Assembly (NCBI GenBank): GCA_003526375.1
Contig: DPDG01000094.1
Location: 15,724 to 67,159 of the forward strand
Length of the DNA: 51,436 nucleotides
DNA from: Lentisphaeria bacterium
Lineage (GTDB): Bacteria > Verrucomicrobiota > Lentisphaeria > Victivallales > UBA1829
Reading direction: 5' to 3'
This document shows, one piece after another, positions 1 through 8,509 of the stretch. Made by a program: the position numbers and the translations under genes. The notes below the pieces were generated by a model. The model worked only from the letters and a program-made list of their open reading frames with translations, made no database searches and was not told the origin of the DNA. The stretch's first letter is position 1, and each line of letters begins with the position of its first letter.

Positions 1-24
1 TGCGAGATTGCGAAGTTGCGAAGT
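1..24. repeat. Octamer repeat, left of S23 gene
   Basis: Three imperfect octamers, TGCGAGAT, TGCGAAGT and TGCGAAGT, occupy the extreme left end. The first 13 bases are the exact reverse complement of bases 534-546, so this is the left arm of an inverted pair around the four-helix-bundle gene. The array may continue beyond the window. Confidence 0.7.
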
Positions 25-89
25 GGGAAGACTGATCACTAAAAAAGATAGCGAGATGGTGAGAATATATTTGAAAATGAGGAAATTAA

Positions 90-446
90 ATGAATAGCCC
101 AATTGTTGAAAAGAGTTATGCCTTTGCACTCAGGATTATAAAAATGTATCAGCATCTCTCCGAAGAAAAACGGGAATTCATTTTAAGTAAACAGGTCTTG
201 CGTGCCGGAACAAGTATTGGTGCAAATGTCAGAGAAGCAACTGGAGCGCAATCAGAAAATGATTTTCTTTCCAAGTATGCAATTGCTTATAAAGAAGCAA
301 AAGAAACGGAATATTGGCTGCTGCTTTTACGTGACTCCGGTTTTCTTTCTCCCAAATCTTCTGAATCAATTCTAAAAGACTGTACGGAATTAATCAAAAT
401 GCTGGGATCTGCGATTGCAACTTTAAAGCGCAAATCCCCGAGATAA
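90..446 (+). CDS. Four helix bundle protein (S23 / TIGR02436 type)
   Basis: This 118-residue protein has the length and pattern of the four-helix-bundle family first seen in 23S rRNA intervening sequences and related to the Avd accessory protein of diversity-generating retroelements. The family signature RAGTSIGANVREA lies near residues 38-50 and the KEAKETEYWL helix near 68-77. A GAGGAA ribosome site precedes the ATG. No 23S rRNA and no reverse transcriptase is visible here, so this is a stand-alone copy of unknown role. It is flanked on both sides by short repeat arrays. The molecular function of stand-alone members is not established; the family call is secure. Confidence 0.85.
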   Translation: MNSPIVEKSYAFALRIIKMYQHLSEEKREFILSKQVLRAGTSIGANVREATGAQSENDFLSKYAIAYKEAKETEYWLLLLRDSGFLSPKSSESILKDCTELIKMLGSAIATLKRKSPR

Positions 447-447
447 T

Positions 448-506
448 CAGTGGTCAGTGATTAGTGATTAGTGATCAGTAATCAGTGGTCAGTGGTCAGT
501 GGTCAG
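448..506. repeat. Heptamer tandem array
   Basis: Eight consecutive seven-base units of the form YAGTRRT (CAGTGGT, CAGTGAT, TAGTGAT, TAGTGAT, CAGTAAT, then CAGTGGT three times) begin one base after the S23 stop codon. It is non-coding as far as I can see and does not recur elsewhere in the window. Confidence 0.85.
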
Positions 507-523
507 CCTTACAACCTTACTAT

Positions 524-549
524 CTCGCAATCTCGCAATCTCGCAATCT
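524..549. repeat. Octamer repeat, right of S23 gene
   Basis: Three perfect CTCGCAAT units plus a partial fourth. In reverse complement they match the array at bases 1-24, giving an inverted repeat pair around the S23 gene. Confidence 0.8.
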
Positions 550-565
550 GAATCAAGTCTTGCAA

Positions 566-2083
566 TCAGTCGATGAAAAGATCGCGGCTGGCGAATTTAG
601 GATCGCAGGTCAGATTGATTCCAAGTTTGCGGAGACCGGCTTCATCGCCGGGGGTCGGCAGATGGGAAATATGCATCTCACAGCCGGCAAGCTTGCGGAG
701 CTGGCTCATCGCCTGTTTTGCCGTCGGATTGGTCGTTGTGCTGACACTCAACGCGATCAGAGTTTCGTCAAGGTCCAGGCTGACACGGCGGCTTTTCAGG
801 ATATTCCGTTTCAGCATTGCGACAGAATTGATGACGTCCGGCGCAATCAGCATCTCGGAATCCGGAATTTTCGCCAGCTTCTTGACGGCATTCAGGATAC
901 AGCTTGAAGATGCATGCATCAGCGGCGAATTCTTACCGGTTATGACCGTTCCGTCCGGCAGAAGCAGAGCCGCGCCGCAATAAAAGCCGTCGTTGCCTTT
1001 GCCTTTTGTCGTGGCTGCGGCAAGCGCCGCCTCGCGGGCGGGAGTCACGACACAGCGATCCTCGTCATGGAGCCCGAGATTGTCCATCAGGACTTTCACG
1101 CGATCTACGGTTTTCCGGTCCGCTGCGCCGATAGCGTATTCGCACTGATAACGGAAATAACGGCGGATGATCTCCTGCTTTGCCGCTTCGCAGACAACCG
1201 CATCGTCCGTAATGGCGAATCCGACGCGGTTCACTCCCATATCGGTAGGCGACTTATACGCCTGGTCTTTGCCCATGATCCGTTCGCAGATGCGGCGTAC
1301 CACCGGAAAAATTTCAATGTCGCGGTTGTAATTGATCGTGGTCACTCCATAGTGTTCCAGATGGAACGGATCGACCATATTGATATCGCCGATATCCGCA
1401 GTCGCGGCTTCGTAAGCGATATTGACCGGATGATTCAGGGGAAGGCTCCATACGGGGAATGTTTCGAATTTCGCGTAGCCTGCGGCAATGCCGCGCCTGT
1501 GTTCGTGATAAACCTGTGAAAGACAGGTCGCCATCTTGCCGCTGCTGGGACCGGGGCCCGTAACGATCACGATCGGCTTGTCGCTTTCGATGTACTCATT
1601 GGCTCCGTATCCGGCATCGCTGACGATCAGATCGACATCCGCCGGATACCCTTTGATTGCGCGGTGTTTATATACGCGTATGCCGCGGCGCTCCAGCTTG
1701 TTGATGAAACTGTTGACTGCCGGATGATCGTCATAGCGCGTTACGACGACTGCCTTTACGGAAATATCCCATTCCCGGAGATTGTCGATGATGCGGAGCG
1801 TGTCGGCATCGTATGCGATGCCGAAATCGGCACGGATTTTCTTGCGTTCGATATCACCGGAATAGATGCAGATCACCACATCGATCTTGTCCTTCAGACG
1901 CTGAAGAAGCTGGAGTTTGACATTCGGGTCAAAACCGGGAAGAATCCTTGCCGCATGGAAATCGTAAGCAAGTTTGCCTCCGAATTCGAGGTAAAGTTTA
2001 TTGTCGAAGCGGCTCGCCCGCTTGAGAATCTCCTCAGACTGCTGCTGAAGATACAACGCATTGTCAAAACCGATTTTACCCAT
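566..2083 (-). CDS. UPF0371 (DUF1846) family protein
   Basis: A full-length 505-residue member of the DUF1846/UPF0371 family, starting MGKIGFDNALYLQQQ as usual for the family. A GPGPSSGK loop at residues 176-183 resembles a phosphate-binding loop. The early EFGGKLAYDFHAARILPGFDP segment (about residues 33-53) is also typical. The biochemical role of the family is unproven; members are cytosolic with a nucleotide-binding-like fold. It is transcribed away from the pyr operon and ends close to the repeat block near 550. I am sure of the family and not of the function. Confidence 0.85.
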   Translation of the reverse strand: MGKIGFDNALYLQQQSEEILKRASRFDNKLYLEFGGKLAYDFHAARILPGFDPNVKLQLLQRLKDKIDVVICIYSGDIERKKIRADFGIAYDADTLRIIDNLREWDISVKAVVVTRYDDHPAVNSFINKLERRGIRVYKHRAIKGYPADVDLIVSDAGYGANEYIESDKPIVIVTGPGPSSGKMATCLSQVYHEHRRGIAAGYAKFETFPVWSLPLNHPVNIAYEAATADIGDINMVDPFHLEHYGVTTINYNRDIEIFPVVRRICERIMGKDQAYKSPTDMGVNRVGFAITDDAVVCEAAKQEIIRRYFRYQCEYAIGAADRKTVDRVKVLMDNLGLHDEDRCVVTPAREAALAAATTKGKGNDGFYCGAALLLPDGTVITGKNSPLMHASSSCILNAVKKLAKIPDSEMLIAPDVINSVAMLKRNILKSRRVSLDLDETLIALSVSTTTNPTAKQAMSQLRKLAGCEMHISHLPTPGDEAGLRKLGINLTCDPKFASRDLFID

Positions 2084-2384
2084 ATTCTCCCGCCGGATTC
2101 TTGAATTTTACAAACCTGAAAATATAATCTGTTTTTCCGGTTTCTTCAAGAGGCGGAAAAGTTTTTATCAATATGATATTGATGCGGATGAACTTCGGCA
2201 GAAACGCCGGGTCCATTCAGAAAGACTGGAAAACTGTCCCTCGATTGAATCTTTCAGTTCTGGAAACGGAACCGGCATCAATAGAGATAAAAAAGCATAT
2301 GCGGGACTGGAAAAAAACAATTCGCATGGTATGTTACCTTTCCGGACGATGTAAATTTAACTCAATCCGGAAAGAACGGTGAAC
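2084..2384. other. Divergent intergenic region before pyrR
   Basis: About 300 bp separate the divergent UPF0371 gene and pyrR. No convincing gene, RNA gene or consensus promoter is seen. The one clear element is an eight-base inverted repeat at its right end, listed separately. Confidence 0.5.
2338..2374 (+). promoter_or_regulatory. Inverted repeat over the pyrR ribosome site
   Basis: CTTTCCGG (2338-2345) and CCGGAAAG (2367-2374) are perfect eight-base complements with a 21-base loop. The right arm contains GGAAAG, the best ribosome-binding candidate for pyrR, so folding would hide it. A role in control of the pyr operon is inferred; I see no classical PyrR-binding terminator/antiterminator. 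Confidence 0.4.
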
Positions 2385-2957
2385 ATGGATTCCACTCCAG
2401 ACAAAACCCACCTGATGGATGCGGAGGAAATATCCGCACTGATCGACAAAATCGCGCAGGAAATCTGTGACAAAAACAAGTATGCCAATCAGGATGATTT
2501 CGTATTCATCGGCATACACCGCGGCGGAGTCCCCCTTGCGGAACGCCTCGTGAAAAGCATTGAGAAAAAAGCCCGTTTCCTGCCGCCGCTCGGCACGCTC
2601 GACATTTCCATGTACCGTGACGACATCGGAATGCGCAAGACCTTGCCCTATATCTTTGAAACAAGGATTCCGTTCGACATCAACGGCAAGGTCATCATCC
2701 TTGTCGATGACGTTCTTCAGAGCGGGCGTTCCATCCGCGCGGCTCTGGACGCGATCACCGATTACGGACGTCCCGCCATCGTGCGTCTCGCGACTCTGCT
2801 TGACCGCGGATTGCGTGAATTTCCAATCAACGCCGACTATGTCGGAAAATTCGTGGATGTGCCGCCGGAGGAACGGATTAAAATCAACTGGCATGAATAC
2901 TGCGGAGAAGAGGATTATGTATATACGGTGCGGAACAGGAAGGAGAGCATTTCATGA
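2385..2957 (+). CDS. pyrR: PyrR: pyr operon regulator / uracil phosphoribosyltransferase
   Basis: PyrR-type phosphoribosyltransferase of 190 residues. The PRPP-binding signature ILVDDVLQSGRSI lies at residues 105-117 and the HRGGVPLAERL segment at 45-55 is typical of PyrR rather than Upp. In the family it can convert uracil and PRPP to UMP and often binds pyr mRNA when UMP is high. It opens an operon with pyrB and pyrC, so a regulatory role is likely. I chose the ATG at 2385, about ten bases after GGAAAG; an in-frame GTG at 2379 is the alternative. Its last four bases overlap the pyrB start. Confidence 0.93.
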   Translation: MDSTPDKTHLMDAEEISALIDKIAQEICDKNKYANQDDFVFIGIHRGGVPLAERLVKSIEKKARFLPPLGTLDISMYRDDIGMRKTLPYIFETRIPFDINGKVIILVDDVLQSGRSIRAALDAITDYGRPAIVRLATLLDRGLREFPINADYVGKFVDVPPEERIKINWHEYCGEEDYVYTVRNRKESIS

Positions 2958-3883
2958 ACAATCCGTGGACAAAAAAAGATCTGCTGAGTCTCTATGACCT
3001 TTCGGCGGAGGAGATTACATTCATTCTGGATACGGCGGAGGAGTTCAAGAAAGTCTCCCAGCGCAAAATCAAAAAGGTTCCCGCTCTTCGCGGAAAAACC
3101 GTCGTCAACCTGTTCATCGAACCAAGCACGCGCACACGCATCTCCTTTGAGCTTGCGGAACAGCGTCTCAGCGCCGATATCATCAACATCAATGCGGAAG
3201 CCAGCAGTCTGCGCAAAGGCGAAACTCTCCTCGACACGGTAAAAAACATTGAAGCGCTTCAGGCGGATCTGGTTGTCCTGCGCCACTCTGCGGCGGGTGC
3301 ACCGAACTTTCTTGCCCCGCGTGTCCGCTGCGGCATCGTCAACGCCGGTGACGGCGCGCACAGCCATCCGACGCAGGCACTGCTCGACCTTTTCACCATG
3401 CGCGAGAAGAAAGGCACGCTGAAAGGGCTGAACGTTTCGATTATCGGTGACATTCTCCACAGCCGCGTTGCAAGAAGCGATATGTGGGGACTTCTCAAGC
3501 TCGGCGCAAACGTGACTTTTGCCGGGCCGTCCACACTGGTTCCGCGTGAATTCGCAGCTGCCGGAGTCCGGGTCTGCGACAATCTGGAAGAAGCGCTGGC
3601 GGGTGCCGACGTCGTGAATCTTCTGCGTATTCAGCATGAACGCCAGCGCAGCGGATTCTTCCCGAGCACGGGCGAATATGCAAAAGTCTTCGGGCTCGAT
3701 AAAGAGAGCCTCAAATATATCAAACCGGACGCCTTGATCATGCATCCGGGTCCGATCAACCGCGACGTCGAGCTGGCATCTGCGCTGGCGGACGGTCCGC
3801 AGTCGGTCATTCTTGAACAGGTAACCAATGGGCTTGCCGTCCGCATGGCGGTATTGTTCCTTGTAGCGGGGTGTCTGAAATGA
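2954..3883 (+). CDS. pyrB: Aspartate carbamoyltransferase, catalytic chain
   Basis: A 309-residue catalytic subunit that condenses carbamoyl phosphate with aspartate, the first committed step of pyrimidine synthesis in the cytosol. The carbamoyl-phosphate loop PSTRTR is at residues 57-62 and HPTQALLD starts at 138. Length is normal. The start is fixed by an ATGA overlap with the pyrR stop, and the stop overlaps the pyrC start in the same way, so the three genes are translationally coupled. No pyrI regulatory subunit is present, matching the PyrR-linked class of ATCase operons. Confidence 0.97.
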   Translation: MNNPWTKKDLLSLYDLSAEEITFILDTAEEFKKVSQRKIKKVPALRGKTVVNLFIEPSTRTRISFELAEQRLSADIININAEASSLRKGETLLDTVKNIEALQADLVVLRHSAAGAPNFLAPRVRCGIVNAGDGAHSHPTQALLDLFTMREKKGTLKGLNVSIIGDILHSRVARSDMWGLLKLGANVTFAGPSTLVPREFAAAGVRVCDNLEEALAGADVVNLLRIQHERQRSGFFPSTGEYAKVFGLDKESLKYIKPDALIMHPGPINRDVELASALADGPQSVILEQVTNGLAVRMAVLFLVAGCLK

Positions 3884-5169
3884 GTAAGAGAATTTACAAA
3901 GGTGCGCGCGTGATCGATCCCGCGCGGAATATCGACAAAGTCATGGACATCGGTGTGGAGAATGGCGTGTTCGCCGATCCCGCAACGTTGAAAGATGCGG
4001 AAGTCGTTGACCTGGCGGGATATGTTCTCGCTCCCGGTTTCATCGACCTGCATGTCCACCTGCGGCAGCCCGGCAAGACGGATGCGGAAACCATTCACAC
4101 CGGAACGCTGGCGGCGGCGGCAGGCGGATTCACCTCCATTGTAGCCATGCCGAACACAAGTCCGTGTGCGGACAACCCCGGAACCATCCATTACATCAGG
4201 ACTTATGCTCAGGCGGAAGGCGTCGTCAAGGTGCTTCCCTGCGGCGCGATCACCAAAGGTCTGGAGGGACAGGAGATGGCGGGCATCGGCGGACTGAAAG
4301 CCGCCGGAGTCGTGGCGCTTTCCGATGACGGGAAATGTGTTCAGAATCATGAGCTTATGCGCCATGTGATCGAATATTCGCGCACTTTCAAACTGCCGAT
4401 TCTCGATCACTGCGAAGATACGGTTCTTGCCAGCGGCGGCGTCATGCATGAAGGTCACTGGTCGGTGTTTCTGGGAATGAAAGGCATGGCGGCAGCGGCG
4501 GAGGAGCTCATCGTCGCCCGTGACGCGATTCTTGCCAGAACCGCAGGCTGGAGAGTGCATATCCAGCATGTCTCCACAAAAGGTTCGCTGTCGATCATCC
4601 GCACTGCGCAGAAAGAAGGCGTTCAGATTACGGCGGAAGCGACTCCGCACCATATCTCCCTCACGGATGTCGAAATCAAAAAGTTCGATACCAATTACAA
4701 AATGAATCCGCCCCTGCGTTCCGAGGAGGATCGTCTGGCGGTAATCGAGGGCTTGCGCGACGGCACGATCACGGTCATAGCCACAGACCATGCGCCGCAT
4801 ACCAATACGGCGAAGACGGTTGAATTCGACTATGCCCCGTTCGGTATCATCGGACTTGAAACGGCGGTTCAGATCTGCCTTACGGAGCTTTATCACAAAC
4901 AGTATCTTGATCTTCCCGCCCTGATATCCAAATTCACCAAAGGTCCCGCGGATGTTCTCGGGATGCCGACCGGCACATTGGAAAACGGGCGTCCCGCGGA
5001 TATTACGATTCTTGATCCGGAGAAAGAGGGTGTCGTGGATGCGGACAAATTTTATTCCAAATCCCGCAATACGCCGTTCAACGGTTACCGCTACAAAGGG
5101 CTTGCGGTCGGCACGATCGTGGACGGCAAATGCGTCTTCAGCCTGCTGGACAGTCTGAAGAAAGAGTGA
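3880..5169 (+). CDS. pyrC: Dihydroorotase (multifunctional-complex type)
   Basis: Dihydroorotase of 429 residues, closing carbamoyl aspartate to dihydroorotate. The metal-binding HVH is at residues 58-60 within DLHVHLRQPG, and a second metal motif ATDHAPH lies near residue 303. Length and the LRQPG motif put it in the long class often adjacent to pyrB. The ATG at 3880 overlaps the pyrB TGA in an ATGA junction and is preferred over an in-frame GTG nine bases upstream. It ends the pyr operon; the next gene is convergent. Confidence 0.95.
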   Translation: MSKRIYKGARVIDPARNIDKVMDIGVENGVFADPATLKDAEVVDLAGYVLAPGFIDLHVHLRQPGKTDAETIHTGTLAAAAGGFTSIVAMPNTSPCADNPGTIHYIRTYAQAEGVVKVLPCGAITKGLEGQEMAGIGGLKAAGVVALSDDGKCVQNHELMRHVIEYSRTFKLPILDHCEDTVLASGGVMHEGHWSVFLGMKGMAAAAEELIVARDAILARTAGWRVHIQHVSTKGSLSIIRTAQKEGVQITAEATPHHISLTDVEIKKFDTNYKMNPPLRSEEDRLAVIEGLRDGTITVIATDHAPHTNTAKTVEFDYAPFGIIGLETAVQICLTELYHKQYLDLPALISKFTKGPADVLGMPTGTLENGRPADITILDPEKEGVVDADKFYSKSRNTPFNGYRYKGLAVGTIVDGKCVFSLLDSLKKE

Positions 5170-5191
5170 GACGCACTTTGCAGCGGAAAGA

Positions 5192-6097
5192 TCAGCCCCG
5201 GCAGAACAGGGTGTTGGAACGGATTGCGGCATCTTCCCCGCAGAGGAAGGAAAGCGAGGGAATGCCGTGTCCGAAATTGAGCCCGGAATAGACCGGGACA
5301 TCCGTTTCCGCGGCAAAACGTTCAAAAATGCGCCGGTGTTCTTCCGGTGTGCCGCAGTCCGTATAGTCTCCGAAGAGAACTGCCGATACGCAGGAGAACG
5401 TTTCTGCCAGCAGGAGCTGAACCAGTGCCCGGTCGAGCTTGCGCGGCGGCTCCCCGATGTCTTCCAGAATCACAATCTTATTCCGGAAGGACGGCAGATA
5501 CCCGGTTCCCGTCAATGCAGTCAGCATGGTCAGGTTCGCACAGATGATTTTGCCTTTGGCATCTCCGGCATTGCCGACGGGGGAAAGGTCTGCGACTTCC
5601 CGGAAAGATGCGGTTTCAGGGTGAAATGCCAAACCTATCGCCCGTTCCATGGAGTCTGCGGTCCGCTTGTCGGCAAGCGCAGCCGAAAGACGCGCCGCCA
5701 TCTGCGAGGCAATCGGAATACCGGCTTTTTTCCTGAGCATCGCCAGATGAATCGCCGTAATGTCGCTGAAACCGACAACCGGAAGATTGCGTCGTCTCAA
5801 CGTCTCCCAGTCGATCAGGGGCAGGATCTGCATGGAGCCGTAGCCGCCGCGTGCGCAGAGAATCAGGTCGATGGACGGATCATGGAGAAAAGCGTTGAAA
5901 TCTTCCGCCCGGTTCTCTTTGGATGAGGCAAAGTAGGATTCCCCGGATTCGGCAAAGATGTGCCTGCCGGGAACCGTCTCGATTCCAAAGGAATGAAGCA
6001 GTGCGAGCGAATCGTCCAGCCGCTTCCGGTCAGGAATACCGGCGGGCGCGGGAACGGCAATTTTGCGGACGGAGGATGGAAAAGGATTCTTCACCAT
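5192..6097 (-). CDS. LD-carboxypeptidase (peptidase family S66)
   Basis: Serine peptidase of the S66 family, 301 residues, which removes the terminal D-Ala from murein tetrapeptides during peptidoglycan recycling. The catalytic set is visible: nucleophile Ser111 in GFSDITA, Glu212 in ILEDIGEPP and His277 in LNFGHG, with RGGYGS at 83-88. No signal peptide is seen, consistent with cytosolic recycling. Its start overlaps the end of the TPR gene by seven bases, so the two are probably co-transcribed. Some S66 members are microcin-immunity proteins; nothing nearby supports that. Confidence 0.9.
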   Translation of the reverse strand: MVKNPFPSSVRKIAVPAPAGIPDRKRLDDSLALLHSFGIETVPGRHIFAESGESYFASSKENRAEDFNAFLHDPSIDLILCARGGYGSMQILPLIDWETLRRRNLPVVGFSDITAIHLAMLRKKAGIPIASQMAARLSAALADKRTADSMERAIGLAFHPETASFREVADLSPVGNAGDAKGKIICANLTMLTALTGTGYLPSFRNKIVILEDIGEPPRKLDRALVQLLLAETFSCVSAVLFGDYTDCGTPEEHRRIFERFAAETDVPVYSGLNFGHGIPSLSFLCGEDAAIRSNTLFCRG

Positions 6098-7887
6098 TTT
6101 CCGCCTGCGTCTTTGATCTTCTTGAGTATTTTACTGATGTCGACAGGTTCGGGGCTGTAATTCGTGACAGCCTCTTTCCAGCAGCGAACCGCGTTTTTCC
6201 TGTCTCCGAGAGCATAATAAATATCGCCCGCATGATCGTAAACGGTTGCACTGAATGCCTTTTCCGGTTCGGATGACATTGCTTTTTCAATCCATTCCAG
6301 CGCTTCCTTATATTGTTTTCTGCGATAAAGAAGCCACGCCATGGAGTCCTGGTAATCCCGGTTTTCCGGCTTGAGTTTCAACGCGCGGCGGATCAGTTTT
6401 TCCGCCTCCTCCAGATTCGTATTGCGCTCCGCAAAGGTGTAGCCGAGGTAATTCAGTGCGTCGGGAGAGTCCGGATTCTTTTTCAGGCAGTCGCGCGCAA
6501 TCTGTTCCGCAAGCCGGTATTTTTTCGCCTTTTCCGCATTTTCGGCATAAAGAAACGGCATGTAATCCGGGGCGGAGCCGCCGGTATCCTGCGGAGACTC
6601 GAAGAACGCCTTGAAAAATTTCAGGGATTCCTCCGGTTTGCCGAGGAAATGACAGCAGAGTGCCGCCAGATAACGCGCGGCGGGTATCGGGAGTTCACGG
6701 ACGGCATTCAGAGCCTCCTGATATTTCCCCTCGCTGTAAAGAAGCTGACCGATCCGCAGTTTGAGATTGTTGTCCGCAGGAGCCATCAGCAGGGCGAGTT
6801 CATACAGGCTGACCGCCTCTCCGGTCATTCCTGCAGCGGCAAGAGCGTTTCCATACGCAAGATAAAACCAGAGCGGCTGGTTCTGCGTCATCCGGAAAAT
6901 CTGTTTCCAGACACGTGCCGCCAATGCCGGTTCTTTCTGACGCATATAGTGTTCCGCCAGAGAAAGCATGGAGGAGGTGTCTGCCGGATTGTTCAGGAGA
7001 TTGCCGAGAATCACGGAGTCCGTCCCGGAATGTTTCTCCAATGCAAGGAGACTCAATGCGGCATTGTTCTTTCTGAGATCGACGTTTTTCCCTTTCTCCT
7101 GGATCGCGGCGAGTTCTTTCAGATATTCTTCCGCAGTTCTGTCGAACTTCTCGCGCATCTTCTCTTTTTCAGAGGGGAAGATCCACAGGAAACGGCTGTC
7201 CGAAGCCGTCTTGCGCATCGCCGCATAGTTGATGAGGCTCAGTTGTTTGAGAAAGAGATTGTCCTTGAAATCTTTCCATGAAGCAATCCTCTGAATCAGT
7301 TTTTCGGAACTCTCATAATCCTTTTCCATGGCAAGCAGAATCGCAAGTTTCAGGAGAATGTATTCCGCGTAATTCGGCTTCCGGTGAAGCAGTTCATCCC
7401 TGTTTTCCGCCGCCATCAGATAATCCGCCGCTTTCCGGAGGAGAGCAATGGCATCCTGATTGCGTTTCTGCATCTGAAGCAGATCGGCGGCAATCGCCGT
7501 CAGCATGAAACGGGAGGGATGTTTCTGCGCAAGAGCGGAAAACTGTTCCGTCAGCAGTCCGGCTTTGTTGTTCAGCCGCAGCTCGGAGAGCAGATTTGCG
7601 GCAAGAAACGGCGAGTCCGGAGTCTTGTCGAGCACTTCAAAAAGCTTTTTGATCTGGGCATCCGTGAAACTGCGTGTCCGGCTCAATTCATTGAGAACGG
7701 CATAAAAAGCGGTATTGTTCTCAATGGAACGTTCCTCCTGTTCCGGAAGAGTAACATCCCAGACGGCATCCGGTTCCTCCTGCTGCGTATCGGAAACGAT
7801 ATCCGATGCGGAAACGGTACACAGAAAAAATCCGCAGACCGTAACGGAAAGCAGTATCAACGATTTTTCCGGCAGATGTACAAACAT
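6091..7887 (-). CDS. Exported tetratricopeptide repeat protein
   Basis: A 598-residue protein with an N-terminal signal sequence (hydrophobic stretch about residues 9-27, likely cut after SAS) and many TPR units, for example the WFYLAYGNALAAAGMTGEAV and ALNYLGYTFAERNTNLEEA segments. TPR proteins act as scaffolds; no catalytic domain is evident. The last repeats (DSMAWLLYRRKQYKEAL and the following DHAGDIYYALGD) resemble outer-membrane assembly TPR proteins. It sits directly upstream of and overlaps the LD-carboxypeptidase, hinting at an envelope role. The function is otherwise unknown. Confidence 0.85.
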   Translation of the reverse strand: MFVHLPEKSLILLSVTVCGFFLCTVSASDIVSDTQQEEPDAVWDVTLPEQEERSIENNTAFYAVLNELSRTRSFTDAQIKKLFEVLDKTPDSPFLAANLLSELRLNNKAGLLTEQFSALAQKHPSRFMLTAIAADLLQMQKRNQDAIALLRKAADYLMAAENRDELLHRKPNYAEYILLKLAILLAMEKDYESSEKLIQRIASWKDFKDNLFLKQLSLINYAAMRKTASDSRFLWIFPSEKEKMREKFDRTAEEYLKELAAIQEKGKNVDLRKNNAALSLLALEKHSGTDSVILGNLLNNPADTSSMLSLAEHYMRQKEPALAARVWKQIFRMTQNQPLWFYLAYGNALAAAGMTGEAVSLYELALLMAPADNNLKLRIGQLLYSEGKYQEALNAVRELPIPAARYLAALCCHFLGKPEESLKFFKAFFESPQDTGGSAPDYMPFLYAENAEKAKKYRLAEQIARDCLKKNPDSPDALNYLGYTFAERNTNLEEAEKLIRRALKLKPENRDYQDSMAWLLYRRKQYKEALEWIEKAMSSEPEKAFSATVYDHAGDIYYALGDRKNAVRCWKEAVTNYSPEPVDISKILKKIKDAGGKW

Positions 7888-8013
7888 TACGGTATTCCTT
7901 CCACAACAGAAAGCATTCCATCAAGACGGCTTTATGAGAAGGAATACCGCAGATACGCGTCAGAGGAGAGATTGAACTCTCCCGCAAATTCCATGCACAA
8001 AGAAAGACACGTA

Positions 8014-8103
8014 TTACTTGTTCTTGTGACGCATAGCCTTACGCATTTTTTTGCGTTTATGCTGAGCTATTTTTGTGCGACGTTTTTTTCTGAGGTTTCC
8101 CAT
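8014..8103 (-). CDS. AURKAIP1/COX24-type mini ribosomal protein (bS22-like)
   Basis: A 29-residue, extremely basic protein beginning MGNLRKKRRTKIAQHKRKK and ending MRKAMRHKNK. It has the length and KKRR...K.KH.K pattern of the AURKAIP1/COX24 domain family, whose mycobacterial member is small-subunit protein bS22 (from memory GSVIKKRRKRMSKKKHRK). An AGGAAAAGAG ribosome site precedes the ATG. It lies 126 bp upstream of the TPR gene on the same strand. It is likely a structural component of the 30S decoding region. It is short enough to be missed by automatic callers. Confidence 0.75.
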   Translation of the reverse strand: MGNLRKKRRTKIAQHKRKKMRKAMRHKNK

Positions 8104-8445
8104 GAAAGACTCTTTTCCTAATAGATAGTTTCCTGTTAAAAAACAATGGGGTTAAATTTAATGCAGAATTTTAAAATCTCAAGCCCCAATTCAATAAAAA
8201 CTCGTTTTTTTTAATTTTTCGATGATACGGATCGGCTGTTGAGAGTCAGGCACGCAGGAAGAATAGAAAAATCAAGCTCATCCCGGTAACGACAAACCTG
8301 TTTGCCTATGGCGGCGGTTCTTTTGCTTCGGGAGCCGTTCGGGATATGGCAATTACTGCGTGAAGCCTGCCGGAACTCTCGGATTTTTCCTGTTGGAACA
8401 TTTCCGGTTCTGAAATAAAAATCGAATTTTCTTTCTTCCTGCCCC
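8104..8445. other. Intergenic region, no gene seen
   Basis: The left part must carry the promoter of the mini ribosomal protein. Two overlapping minus-strand open frames (8211-8620) have no ribosome site and run back over the regulator's promoter, so I do not accept them. No RNA gene is recognised. Confidence 0.5.
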
Positions 8446-8473
8446 TTGACAAATCCGGATTTTTGCGTATAAT
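8446..8473 (+). promoter_or_regulatory. Sigma-70 promoter of the regulator-pseudopilin-lyase operon
   Basis: A consensus TTGACA (8446-8451) and consensus TATAAT (8468-8473) are separated by 16 bases. This is the best promoter in the window. Transcription should begin near 8480, inside the palindrome that follows. Confidence 0.85.
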
Positions 8474-8474
8474 A

Positions 8475-8501
8475 TTTAACATGTAAAAGCAACATGTTAA
8501 A
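8475..8501 (+). promoter_or_regulatory. Palindromic operator, probably autoregulatory
   Basis: TTTAACATGT and ACATGTTAAA form a perfect ten-base inverted repeat with a seven-base spacer. It starts two bases after the -10 box and covers the expected transcription start, while its right end touches the regulator's ribosome site. A dimer of the downstream GntR-headed regulator bound here would block transcription. The operator role is inferred; the symmetry is seen directly. Confidence 0.75.
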
Positions 8502-8509
8502 GGTAAGTG

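Noticed and set aside
448..549. Tandem arrays considered as a CRISPR
   Set aside because: Units are 7-8 bases and directly adjacent with no spacers, and no cas gene is present.
3631..5325. 564-residue minus-strand frame opposite pyrC
   Set aside because: Antisense shadow of the well-supported pyrB and pyrC genes.
7965..7982. GGAGAG-ATTGAA-CTCTCC hairpin resembling a tRNA T-arm on the minus strand
   Set aside because: The loop is six bases, no matching acceptor, D or anticodon arms are found, and it overlaps no plausible tRNA length. No tRNA or rRNA gene was found in the window.
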